This document shows, piece by piece, positions 8,930-17,816 of a stretch of DNA of 64,000 nucleotides. Under the pieces are notes generated by a model. It saw nothing but the letters and a program-made list of their open reading frames with translations. It did not search any database and was not told the DNA's origin. The stretch covers positions 3,782,001 through 3,846,000 of the forward strand of contig OZ244050.1 of the NCBI GenBank assembly GCA_965215115.1. Reading direction: 5' to 3'. Within the stretch, counting starts at the first letter, position 1; each line of letters opens with the position of its first letter. The DNA is from CALDTK01 sp965215115 (lineage in GTDB: Bacteria; Bacteroidota; Bacteroidia; Chitinophagales; Saprospiraceae). A program made the translations under genes and the position numbers.

Positions 8930-9215
8930 GGGTGGGTGGGGGTGACTTCGGGCGGGCGGGCGCGCGTGGTGGGGCGGACTCGCTGAAAGGTCGGGCAGAA
9001 CGGAACGCAGTAGGATTGCGAGGTAGAGGGTAGAAGCGCGTGGTCACGGCTGACACCAAAGACGCCATGGCAGGGCCCTAGCAATGCGCTGCTCAAACTT
9101 TGAAGGTAGGATTCCGTTATGTGCGGGGCGCGGTATCATTGTGCGGTCTTTGTATCGCAACAGTCGCTGTTCCAGCGCTAAGTCCGTAGCAAAAGACAAT
9201 CAGTCATCCCTGAAA

Positions 9216-9890
9216 ATGGCAGCGAAGAGCATTCAAGAGAAATCCTACAACAACCTAGGCAATCCGGCTGTCGAAAGCCTTATACCGACGAACGCGAGCA
9301 CCATGCTGGATGTCGGCTGTGGGGTAGGAGGTCTCGCGACCGCGCTGGCCGGCAAGGGTTTGACCATCGACGGAATTACGATCAGCCCGACAGAAGCCGA
9401 ACGGGCCGGTGCGGTACTCAACGATACTTTTATCCACAACCTAGAGACCGGTTTGCCGAAGCTAAGGGTAAGCTATGACGTGATTGTGTGTTCCCATGTC
9501 TTGGAGCATATTGCTAACCCGAGTCTGCTTCTCCGCGATATTCGGAAGGCCTTGGCGCCGGGGGGGACCCTGATCATAGCCGTTCCCAACGTAATGCATT
9601 ATATGGCCAGAATCGAGCTGTTAAAAGGGAATTTTCACAGTCGGGACACCGGAATTTGGGACAATACGCACCTCAAGTGGTACACTTTCGATAGTGCAGC
9701 CGCCCTACTGCGTACTGCCGGCTTCCAGGTCCGAGATGTCTTATATGAGCGCGAGGTCCCCCGCGGGCGTATAAGGAGCCTTTTGGGATTCAAAACTCCC
9801 TTGCGACTGCCAAATATCCTGGCAAGCAGATTTAAGGGGCTGCTTAGCTACCAGATCGTGATTTCGTGTGTGGACTCACGTACCGATTGA
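9216..9890 (+). CDS. class I SAM-dependent methyltransferase
   Basis: About 224 residues from ATG 9216 (MAAKSIQEKSYNN); the frame is open upstream to 9084 but that part has no recognisable content. Rossmann-type methyltransferase with motif I MLDVGCGVGGLATALAG, motif II-like DGITISPTEAERA and the post-motif block VIVCSHVLEHIANPSLL then KALAPGGTLIIAVPN. This Methyltransf_11/23-like pattern is frequent in surface-polysaccharide and natural-product loci; the substrate is unknown. The DNA is clearly AT-richer than the flanking purL and starts the accessory island, which suggests horizontal acquisition. No mini-hairpin motif was seen in it. Confidence 0.8.
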   Translation: MAAKSIQEKSYNNLGNPAVESLIPTNASTMLDVGCGVGGLATALAGKGLTIDGITISPTEAERAGAVLNDTFIHNLETGLPKLRVSYDVIVCSHVLEHIANPSLLLRDIRKALAPGGTLIIAVPNVMHYMARIELLKGNFHSRDTGIWDNTHLKWYTFDSAAALLRTAGFQVRDVLYEREVPRGRIRSLLGFKTPLRLPNILASRFKGLLSYQIVISCVDSRTD

Positions 9891-10105
9891 TCGTTCGTAG
9901 TGTTGATGTGCGCAATAGTGAGTTTGAAAACTCAATAGCTGTAAAGCGAATTTAAACCAAAACTTCGACGCTATCCGCTGTCCTCGTTATGGCGCTATCG
10001 ATGCATTACAGCCACGTATTACCGTTATGCCGATGAGTATGCTTATCCGCGATCGCGCTGGCTTAGCTGAACGCGACGAGAATTCGAGTCATGGTGATCT
10101 ATAGC

Positions 10106-11180
10106 GTCTTGCACTATTGACCTAGCCTAGCCAGCAGTATTTCGTTTGGTTGGGGGGCCGGCCGGTGTGGTAGTTGACGAACTGCTTGATCGTCCGCGCG
10201 AGGAGCTTCGCCGAGATGCGGGCGTTGATCCCGCTGAAGCGTTTGGCTAGGTTGAGCTTCGCCTTGACCTCGTCGACGCACTGCGCGAACACGGTCTCGA
10301 TGTAGCCGCGGGCGCGCTTCAGTTCGTACGGCCACGGCTCCCAGTCGGCGGCGTTGACCTTCGGGACGGCCTTCAGGTCGGTCCCGAGGATGCGGAACAG
10401 TTCCCTCTGGACGGGCTTCGAGCCGTATGCCTTGTCGGCCAGGAGGAGGCGATCCTTCAGGCGGGTCACGAGGCCCTCGTCGAGGGCGCCGTCCCCGGCG
10501 AGGCCGACGAGTTCCTTGAGGACCGTGAGGTCGTGGTGGGAGGCGGGACGCAGGACGTGCTCGACGTAAATGCCTGAGGTCGTGAAGATTGCGTGGAGCT
10601 TGTACCCGACGATCCAACGCTTCGTCGAGGCGTGATAGGTTTTGTCGGCGCGGAGGGCGTCGAACTCGGGGCGTCGGCACGCGCGGGACTGGGCCTCGCG
10701 CGCGTGACGCGGACCGTCTCGATGGGCATCGAGTCGATCACGAGGGCGTCGCCGCCGCGGCCGTCGTCGAGCCAGTCGGCGATACGGGCGTTGGCGCGGT
10801 CGATCTCCGGACGAAGTCGTCGGCGGCGAGCGTTGTACCGCTGGCGGGTCCCGCGGTGCGGGAGGAGCGCGGGGTACTCGTGGAACTTGGCCCACAGCAG
10901 ATTCTCGGAGCCGCACTCGAGGCACTCAGCGGTAGCGGCAAGGGCGACGACCTCGAGGTCGGAGGGCTTTGGGGGCCGGGGGTAGGTTTGGGTGTTGCCG
11001 TCGGCGTCGAAATAATCTTCGGAGGAGGCGCGTAGGATGTCGAGGACGCGGGCGTACATTACGGCGAGATCGTGCATGGCGGGTGTTGGGTGCTTGCTGT
11101 TCAGACCTTTAAGATACTGAACGCCAGGCTATTGCGCGATCTATTTTCCCACTAGCCACGCAGCTTCAATAGTGCAAGAC
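10106..11180 (-). mobile_element. IS982-like insertion sequence, about 1.08 kb
   Basis: Bounded by perfect 15-bp terminal inverted repeats: GTCTTGCACTATTGA at 10106-10120 and its complement at 11166-11180. Length and a single transposase gene fit the IS982 family. CTATAG occurs just outside both ends (10099-10104 and 11184-11189), but it is palindromic, so a target duplication cannot be proved. The transposase is frameshifted (see next entry). Confidence 0.85.
10122..11077 (-). pseudogene. IS982-like DDE transposase, frameshifted
   Basis: The N-terminal part (start 11077, MHDLAVMYARVLDIL...) contains the first Asp region ALVIDSMPIETVRVTRA; the rest (CRRPEFDALRADKTYHASTKRWIVGYKLHAIF, LLLADKAYGSKPVQ, RGYIETVFAQ, KLLARTIKQFVNYHTGRPPNQTK) is in the -1 frame. 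The switch falls near 10700 in a CGCGCGCG run: VRVTRA joins REAQSRACRRPEF. IS982 transposases are normally one continuous ORF of about 290-310 residues, as here when joined (~315). I see no classical A6G-type slippery site, so loss of function or a sequencing indel is more likely than programmed frameshifting. Confidence 0.75.
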
Positions 11181-11319
11181 ACTCTATAGTATCCAATCTT
11201 AAATAAGTGCTGCAGAGGGCCTTGAAATAGGCAGAATCCGACTTCTTAAGGTCCTATGCTGGGTGCGTATACTCGTCAATTCCAGAGACCACTTGCTTAG
11301 CTTAGCCGGTTGATATCCG

Positions 11320-14300
11320 CTATTTGACGAGCGTTATTTCTCCGTGGGTGCTAATAACCTCCCCATTTTTCAGAATGTACTTACATACGTAAACGAAGAC
11401 CCCTCCATCCAAGGCTTGGTTACGCAACGTGCCGTCCCAACCCAGGGCGGGGTCTTCCAGGCTTGTGTTGCTCTGGGTGAAGATTAACTCGCCCCAGCGG
11501 TCGTAAATGGATAGTTCCAAGATACGATCAACGTTGACGCGACCCCGCGGCAGCCAAAAATCATTGATTCCATCGTCATTCGGACTGAAAACGTTTGGGG
11601 TATATATCCGCGGGCCGTCGTCTACAATTAAATTAATTTTGGCACTAGTACTACATCCACCTGCATTCGTGGCTATCAGGTCAATCTCCGAATTGTGCAC
11701 AGGGGAAGCCCAGGGTCTGGGGCAGTCGTAGCAGGATAGCGGCATCGGTGCGATCCACTGTAAGGAGTCACCAGTACCATAAACGGGATCGAGTCTTATG
11801 CTGTCGCCTAGCATCACCCCTACGGGTGAAGCATGCGAGACCAACGGCGGATCGCGGCCTTCAGGGATATCCACCAATCGGGTGCCGCGACATCCTCTCA
11901 CGTCTACGTAGCCGACTCGGTACGAACCGGCACCAAGGTTATCGTAGCGGTGGTCTGAGGACGATCGTGTTCCAAGTACAGAGTGTTGAATACTGTCGGC
12001 GGGTCGCAGTCGAACGTACCCATTCAAATCACCTCGGCACTTAGGTGCTTCAAAACTCGAGCTCACGCCAACGCTAGTCCGCTGCTGTACAGTGTACGTG
12101 ATCTCAGATGTGCAACCCGATGAATCATTAAGGAGTGCCGTGTAGTCCCCTGCTGGAAGACTCCGTCGATCCCTCTCGGGTGCACCATCGAGCCAACGAA
12201 GGGTGATGGTATCTGCTATGGTTAGGCCGATAGACCCACTCGCTGTGTCGTCGCACGCAGGCAAGAGTGTGTCGAGCGTTGCCACCGGTGGGTTCCGAAA
12301 GTGAGCTAAGTTGGTGTGGATGCTGTCGCAACCGTTGCTCCCGACACTGACGACCTGCCACGTCGTGTCCCTTACGAGAGTAAAGTTGAGCACCCGGAGT
12401 GTATCACCGGCACAGCCTGCGTAGACTGTTTGGCCACGAGCCGGCGGACGGACCTCCAATTCGTGAGTTGCGATGCTATCGCATTGTTGGGTCCGGGCGA
12501 ATCTTCGCTCGTAAGAACCTGGTGCAGTAAAGGTCTCACCCGCGAAACGGTGTATGTCACCTTCACAAATACTGTACTGAGCCGTAGAGCGCGGTTCTGT
12601 ACCGGTCACGAATGTCGTAATTAACGTACTGTCACAGCCACGGGCGGTTTTTAGCGTTCTCGCGTAGATGTCCCCGGGAAACCATCGACTTCCTTCGAGT
12701 TCGAAGCCTCGCTCGGAGCAGGATTCTCGACTGTCGCTAAATTGGTACCGCGGGTATTCGGTCAGCGTGATATTAATGGTTTTGGCGCAAGCCCCGTTTT
12801 GGATCACGTGCTGATACGCGCCCCCCGCACCGTAAACCTCGCCGAAGAGCTTGAGCGAGTCACCGCTACAAAAGGCGGCACGAAACGGGACGCTAGGTGC
12901 GCTTCCGAGGATCACACTATTCACAATGGTACTATCGCAACTGCCGGCCGTTCGCTTGATAGTGGCGTACTGCCCACTTTCGTAAACTATAGACCCGTCG
13001 GGGAGACGAACGCTGGGTTCGCAGGACACGACAGTACGGTAGGCGGTATCTAATAACGAAACGGCAATAGTCAGGGTGTCGGGTACGAGGCACGGCTTCG
13101 TGACATCGCCAAACAAAAACGTGCCGGAACGCTTTGCTAGAATCGTGCTATTGGGACACTCACTGCATACGAGTTTAGCTGCGGTGGAGTCGGTTGGGCG
13201 GAAGGATACATCGCGTTTCAGCGGGTCGTTGTTATCGAGCTGAACCTTAGCGCCCGCGCAAAAGCTTGCCCGACGTGACGAAGCGCGATTGGATGAGCAA
13301 ATGGGTACCGACGAAGCTTCTTGCTGGACAAAAGTTAAGGGACGCGTAGCGAGATCGATGACCTTACGCGAGACCTCAAAGCGGCTCGTATACGTGACCG
13401 GTGTACGTTCCGTTACTTGGTTGATGGTTAGAGGCTCGACTACACTGCACGAACTCGTGCTGCGGCCCAGAGCATCTAAAGAAAGGGAGGCCGAATAAGT
13501 GATCCCCTGGTCGACAGTAGTTCCGTAAATGTCTGTTCGATCTTCGAAGAAATCAAAGCGCTTACCCAGTGCAATCGCGTAGTCGCTCTGGGATATCGTG
13601 TAGCGATCCAGGGCGACCGAGCTAGCCCACGCGATCTTATTATCCGCGTCTAGTTGCGCGACGAAATTATAAATGAAACCTTCCTTCATGTAGGCGCCGC
13701 CCAGCCGCAAGCCCTGCGTCATGCTGGCCACCTGACTGATGGCCTCGCGGGCGTTGAGGATCGGTATCTCGAAAAAATCGATGCGTTGAGCTTTACCAGT
13801 TAAATCGGTCGAAACGATAATGGCGTCGGAGCCGAGGACATCGATCCCGTCTTTGTCACCTATGCCTACCAACGCGAGCCCGTTACTGGTGGCGACTAGG
13901 TCGAGGGCGTAGCACCGCGCTGTAGCGGTACCGGGAGCGACGTAGTACTTGACCCACTCCACGCCTCTGCGGTCTGGCGTGAATTTCGTTAGCGACATCC
14001 TATAACCCGCCGTGGACGTATTGTCCGGATCCCAACGCCCGACGGCATATACGCTGCCGTTGACCTGCCTTAACTGAAGCCAGTCGTCACAAGAGCCGGC
14101 GTGACCGGAGACGCTCGCTTTAGTCTGCCCTGTAGCCTCGTCGAGCGTAAGGAGCAGCGCGTCGCACCCGCTCGATGAGTTGAACGTGCCCACCCGACTG
14201 CCGCTCATGAGGTAATCCCCACGCCCGTCGATCTGTAATGTGGAAAACAGAACATTTTGATTCGTTCCGGCGAAATGACGTGACCAGACCACGCGCTGCA

Positions 14301-14661
14301 AATCGGCAGAGACTTTTACGACGCCCATCTCGATGGACCCACCGAGGATATGGTAGGTATGCGCTAGGACAAAGCCCGCCGGATCGTAGTAAAGGGAGTA
14401 CACGTGACCATCGGTGAGCCCCCCCGTGAAGTCGAGGCGGAAGGTTCGGATCACGCTTAGGTTGGCATCGACTACCTGTAGCATGGGTTTCCCGCCCACC
14501 GTACCGCCGACGATACGATTCCCGGAGGGAAGCCGCAACACGGCCGTTCCGACGGAAGGCACGCTGAGGCGCTGTGACACGGAGCTGGGCTTGCACGGGT
14601 CCTGCGCGAACGACGACCGACTTAGCGCCAGGATCACAAGGCCAAGAAGGAGGTAACGCAT
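11320..14661 (-). CDS. T9SS type-B sorted giant surface protein
   Basis: 1113 residues from ATG 14661 (MRYLLLGLVILALSRSSFAQ, clear signal peptide; an ATG 12 codons upstream is less suited). The first ~500 residues look like a beta-propeller built of repeated strand-turn units (GNRIVGGTVGGKP, GRGDYLMSGSRVG), followed by Cys-containing modules (SICEGDIHRFAGETFTAPGSY, AFCSGDSLKLFGEVYGAGG) of the kind seen in gliding-motility proteins. The last ~90 residues are a gliding-motility-associated C-terminal (CHU_C, type-B) sorting domain: YTPNVFSPNDDGINDFW, LSIYDRWGELIF, WDGT, GVFVYVCKYILKNGE. Expected to be secreted through the type IX system and anchored or released outside the cell. AT-richer than core genes; one mini-hairpin (12779-12793). 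Confidence 0.85.
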   Translation of the reverse strand: MRYLLLGLVILALSRSSFAQDPCKPSSVSQRLSVPSVGTAVLRLPSGNRIVGGTVGGKPMLQVVDANLSVIRTFRLDFTGGLTDGHVYSLYYDPAGFVLAHTYHILGGSIEMGVVKVSADLQRVVWSRHFAGTNQNVLFSTLQIDGRGDYLMSGSRVGTFNSSSGCDALLLTLDEATGQTKASVSGHAGSCDDWLQLRQVNGSVYAVGRWDPDNTSTAGYRMSLTKFTPDRRGVEWVKYYVAPGTATARCYALDLVATSNGLALVGIGDKDGIDVLGSDAIIVSTDLTGKAQRIDFFEIPILNAREAISQVASMTQGLRLGGAYMKEGFIYNFVAQLDADNKIAWASSVALDRYTISQSDYAIALGKRFDFFEDRTDIYGTTVDQGITYSASLSLDALGRSTSSCSVVEPLTINQVTERTPVTYTSRFEVSRKVIDLATRPLTFVQQEASSVPICSSNRASSRRASFCAGAKVQLDNNDPLKRDVSFRPTDSTAAKLVCSECPNSTILAKRSGTFLFGDVTKPCLVPDTLTIAVSLLDTAYRTVVSCEPSVRLPDGSIVYESGQYATIKRTAGSCDSTIVNSVILGSAPSVPFRAAFCSGDSLKLFGEVYGAGGAYQHVIQNGACAKTINITLTEYPRYQFSDSRESCSERGFELEGSRWFPGDIYARTLKTARGCDSTLITTFVTGTEPRSTAQYSICEGDIHRFAGETFTAPGSYERRFARTQQCDSIATHELEVRPPARGQTVYAGCAGDTLRVLNFTLVRDTTWQVVSVGSNGCDSIHTNLAHFRNPPVATLDTLLPACDDTASGSIGLTIADTITLRWLDGAPERDRRSLPAGDYTALLNDSSGCTSEITYTVQQRTSVGVSSSFEAPKCRGDLNGYVRLRPADSIQHSVLGTRSSSDHRYDNLGAGSYRVGYVDVRGCRGTRLVDIPEGRDPPLVSHASPVGVMLGDSIRLDPVYGTGDSLQWIAPMPLSCYDCPRPWASPVHNSEIDLIATNAGGCSTSAKINLIVDDGPRIYTPNVFSPNDDGINDFWLPRGRVNVDRILELSIYDRWGELIFTQSNTSLEDPALGWDGTLRNQALDGGVFVYVCKYILKNGEVISTHGEITLVK

Positions 14662-14955
14662 TGCGGTGGGTGGCGAGGGTGGAAAAATCTTGAACATCCC
14701 GGGCTGAAAGATAGGACCTGAGCTCAGTACGTACGTTGCTTTAGGCGAAACAAGTAACCCTAAGAGGGTGTGTCAAATGAATCCGCCCGCATGTATGTCC
14801 CCGTCGAAGTAACCGCTATACGTAAGCAGTCCAGCCAGAACCATTAGGGAGGCGGTTCGGAGGTGATGCAACGCAAACTCTTCGCCCGACCCTTCTCTGA
14901 TAGCGCCACGAAACTACTCCTGCGCTAATTACGCCGCCTCGTCAGGACGCGGGCG

Positions 14956-15659
14956 ATGAACCTGCGACCTCGCCGCCATCATCCACGTCATGCGGACGGG
15001 GGGGTGTGGTACGACCTCGACGACGACCCGCGCTTCCCCCCGAAGTCCACGGTGTACTACTACTACTTCGTGAAGTGGTCGCAGACATATATATTCGACA
15101 AGCTCAATCACATGATCGTGAGGAAGTTACGCTACTCCAGGCGCGTCAAGCAACGCTACACCAAGCCACGGCGCCGCCAGTAGCCGACCGCGTGCGTGCG
15201 CGACTCGAAGACTGTGCAGTCGCGGGTGCGGGGCACGCGCGTACGACGGCAACAAGCGCACCAAAGGCATCTGAGTACCACACCGCGACCGACACCCAGG
15301 GAAACGTCCTAGCGGCGATCATGGCCTCGGCCAACGAGCACGACTCGGTGGGGGTCCCGGAGCTCCGGCTCGACGCCATCCGCGCGGCCGGGTTCACGAC
15401 GGTAAGGTACGCGTTCGCCGACGCGGCCTACCAGGGGACCCAGAAGTACGCCACGACGCGAGGGATCACCGTCGGGGTCGTGAAGCGCACCGAATCCACC
15501 AAGGCTAAAGCCCTGAAGCCCAAGGGGTCGAAGGCGAAGTTCGTCGTGCTGCCGAAGCGGTGGGTGATCGAGCGGACGTTCTCGCACTCGGTGTGAAACC
15601 GGCGCCTCGTCGTGAGCTACCAGCGGCTCTCGGTCACGTGCCAGGGGTTCTTCCTCTAA
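14956..15659 (+). pseudogene. degenerate IS5-family transposase
   Basis: Fragments in more than one frame. The N-terminal helix region DDDPRFPPKSTVYYYYFVKWSQ (about 15018-15084) corresponds to the usual YLP...PPWQTVYYYFRKW of IS5 transposases. A second frame supplies the DDE core: TATDTQGNVLAAIMASANEHDS, YAFADAAYQGTQKYA and KRWVIERTFSHSV. A TGA at 15594-15596 stands where the conserved Arg of RNRRL is expected, and the remaining tail NRRLVVSYQRLSVTCQGFFL runs to TAA at 15657. No convincing terminal repeats were found. Together with the IS982-like element it frames the T9SS gene. Confidence 0.75.
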
Positions 15660-16114
15660 TTTCATTCCGGCGCATGTTAGCAAAATTCGCAATCCGAAAT
15701 GCGCTGCTATTATGAACAAAGAAAGCTTTCGATCCAAGACAACACCTCGAGATCGACCAGCCCACACCTCACCTCGGGCCGGAGTCCGTCGCCTGCGTGA
15801 CTGTGCCTAGCGATTTTTCCCGCCACTCGATTGGGTGAAGCTGCTCGCTTCAATGTCTAACGCCGTACCTCCGCCTGCTCGGTCCTTGGGTCTTTGTGGC
15901 ACTCGGTAGGTCACCATGTCTCCGTGTCGGCACACGGTAACTTGGTCACACAATCCTCGTAAGTCGTTCTCGCGTACTATGGTCCGACGGCCTGCCCTCG
16001 ATGCCTCACGATCCTCTCGCGAAGCTTCCCCCATCGCTGCTCCATGGGGCGATTCGGCGCATTGCGGGGGTAATCTACTTGCTGCAAAGTTAGACCACCC
16101 GTCACGTCGTCAAA
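15660..16114. other. gene-free stretch, nothing recognised
   Basis: Between the decayed transposase and the DUF4190 gene. Short ORFs occur on both strands (for example 15807-16034, minus), but none has a signal peptide, motif or start context that I could support. Composition resembles the accessory island. Confidence 0.5.
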
Positions 16115-16612
16115 TTAGTCTTCACGGTTCAACACGAGCACAATGACAGCGCCAATGAAGGCTGCGATCCCGAGGACAATCGCCGCGATGGACATGCCCT
16201 TCCGGCCGTGTAGACCCTGCTTGTACTTACCCAACGCGACCGCACCAAACACGGTCGCCAAAATACCGAGTGGTATCCCGAACGCGATGATTCCCACGAT
16301 CCCGCAGACGAGTCCAGCGACGGCCAGACCCGCGCCCGGTCCAGCTTTATCGCCGGGGGCCAGGGCCCGGTCGAGCCGGTCGGTGAAACGATTAATCCGC
16401 TTCAGGCTACGCGTCACCCATCGCTCTCGGACGACTTCGCCACCGATCGGCGCAGAGGCGACTGCCGACACCTGCCCGGGGCCGCGCTCCAAGGTGACGG
16501 TGTTGGTGTCGGTTGGGGCGGCGGGAGCCGTGGTGGCGGCGAGGGGGGCGGCCGCCACCATCAGCAGAAGCGAGACCAGGAGAGCAGGGGCAAGAGGAAA
16601 TTTAAGATGCAT
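16115..16612 (-). CDS. DUF4190-like small membrane protein
   Basis: 165 residues. ATG 16612 (MHLKFPLAP) gives a signal peptide (LAPALLVSLLLMVAAAPLAA) and a Thr/Pro/Ala-rich linker. The C-terminal half has two hydrophobic segments with the DUF4190 pattern: GLAVAGLVCGIVGIIAFG, then GILATVFGAVALGKY, then GLHGRKGMSIAAIVLGIAAF. Such proteins are of unknown function and sit in the inner membrane. No clear operon partner; the next gene on the same strand begins over 1 kb upstream. Confidence 0.7.
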   Translation of the reverse strand: MHLKFPLAPALLVSLLLMVAAAPLAATTAPAAPTDTNTVTLERGPGQVSAVASAPIGGEVVRERWVTRSLKRINRFTDRLDRALAPGDKAGPGAGLAVAGLVCGIVGIIAFGIPLGILATVFGAVALGKYKQGLHGRKGMSIAAIVLGIAAFIGAVIVLVLNRED

Positions 16613-16727
16613 ACATTTACGTTTAACACCGCCCGACCGAGGGTGTATTTGCGCCACAAACATATCCCGTTCCCTCTAGCGCCGCTACGTCAGATTTGAA
16701 CGCTGCACCCTAGCGTTATTCGGACGC

Positions 16728-17729
16728 TTACCCCGCCGCCGCCGCCTTCTTCGCACCCCCGCGCCGCCCGCCGCGCCGCCGCGTCCGCACCCGCACGAGC
16801 GTGTCGGTGTCGGTCGACTTCAACTCCACGATGTCCTGGTTGCCCTCCAGAAAAGCGGTAAAGTTCGAGTAGTCGTAGTTGGCCTCGTCGAAGGCCGGGT
16901 CGAGCCGTAGCATCATCGGCTTGATCTTGACGCGCATGATCCAGGGCTTGCCCTCGCGGGCCTCGAGGCTCTGAACGGCCTGCACCAGGAGGCGTTTCTC
17001 CGGAGAGGAAGCCTTCGCCCGGCCCCCGCTCAGCTTCTCCTTGTCGGCATCGGCGCTCGCGTCGACCTTGTCCGCGTCGGTGGCGGCCGACTTGTCCTTG
17101 GTTTTGGCGGAAGCCGTACGGCCGCGCGCGCTGCTCTTCTTCGGGGCTTCCGCCAAAACGTACGCCACCTCGTCGTCGGCGTCGTCCTCGGCGGGGGCAC
17201 CGTGCTGCGCCACGACCGTGTGGTAGAACTTGAACTCGTTGCAGGCCATCTGCCAGTAGCGGTTGCTCGTGCCCTCGACCCCGAGCCCGACGATGCGCTT
17301 GTGGCGACGGCGCACGCGCTGCGCGATCGAGATGAAGTCCGAGTCCCCGCTCACGAGGATGACGATGTCGATGTGGGCGTGGGTATGCAGGTCCTCGGCG
17401 ATATCGAGCGAGAGCCGGATGTCGGCGCCGTTCTTAGCGTTCATCCCGATCGGGAAGAGCTGCACGAGGTCCATCGAGTAGCCGTTCAGCGCCTCGGCGT
17501 AGGGCCAGAAGTTGGTCCAGTTGGCGTAAGCCCGGTTGATGACCACCTCGCCGAGCGTGGAGGCGTACTGCATGACGGCGGCGATGTCGAGCACCTTGGT
17601 CTCGCGGATGTCGAGCTTCTTGTCGCGCTGGCGGTCGAACCAGTCGCGGCCGTGCTCGATGGTCATGGCGGCGGCGTGGACGTTCTCGAAGTCCCAGTAG
17701 ATGGCCACACTGGCCTCGGTATTCATCAT
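16728..17729 (-). CDS. NYN-domain (PIN-like) protein with C-terminal OST-HTH/LOTUS domain
   Basis: 333 residues. The N-terminal NYN domain has its acidic catalytic-type residues: AIYWDFENVHA (near residue 10), NAKNGADIRLSLDIAEDL (near 100) and DIVILVSGDSDFISIAQRVR (near 125), so RNase activity is plausible. A charged Ala/Lys/Asp-rich linker (~185-250) follows, then an OST-HTH/LOTUS-like module (SSPEKRLLVQAVQSLE ... LRLDPAFDEANYDYSNF ... ), the arrangement seen in LabA/MARF1-like RNA-binding proteins, and a basic tail RTRRRGGRRGGAKK. Start is one of two consecutive ATGs (17729/17726). Two GGAA-loop mini-hairpins in inverted orientation (17101-17115, 17145-17159) lie in the linker. Confidence 0.85.
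   Translation of the reverse strand: MMNTEASVAIYWDFENVHAAAMTIEHGRDWFDRQRDKKLDIRETKVLDIAAVMQYASTLGEVVINRAYANWTNFWPYAEALNGYSMDLVQLFPIGMNAKNGADIRLSLDIAEDLHTHAHIDIVILVSGDSDFISIAQRVRRRHKRIVGLGVEGTSNRYWQMACNEFKFYHTVVAQHGAPAEDDADDEVAYVLAEAPKKSSARGRTASAKTKDKSAATDADKVDASADADKEKLSGGRAKASSPEKRLLVQAVQSLEAREGKPWIMRVKIKPMMLRLDPAFDEANYDYSNFTAFLEGNQDIVELKSTDTDTLVRVRTRRRGGRRGGAKKAAAAG
17101..17159. repeat. inverted pair of GGAA-loop mini-hairpin motifs
   Basis: GTTTTGGCGGAAGCC (17101-17115) and its reverse complement (17145-17159) face each other across 29 bases in the NYN protein linker. Both carry the same loop variant, which is rare elsewhere, so the pair may have arisen by local copying or conversion. 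Confidence 0.85.
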
Positions 17730-17803
17730 AAACTCTTGACTCGGTCTTAGGAACGGCGAATGTACGATCCCTAGGATTGGGTACGCCCGTCGCGCAGCGG
17801 CCC

Positions 17804-17811
17804 TACCTTCG
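17804..17811 (+). promoter_or_regulatory. TACCTTCG, predicted -7 element of MATE gene
   Basis: The first T lies 13 nt before the GTG start of the transporter (TACCTTCG, CCGCG, GTG). This supports the GTG choice and predicts a leaderless mRNA. Confidence 0.5.
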
Positions 17812-17816
17812 CCGCG

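Noticed and set aside
10690..10715. Programmed -1 frameshift in the IS982-like transposase
   Set aside because: CGCGCGCG is not a usual slippery sequence, I see no downstream pseudoknot, and IS982 transposases are normally continuous.
10099..11189. CTATAG as target-site duplication of the IS
   Set aside because: The hexamer is palindromic and separated from the two ends by different distances (1 and 3 bases), so it may be chance.
15807..16034. 75-codon minus-strand frame in the island gap
   Set aside because: No motif, no promoter element and no neighbour to support it.
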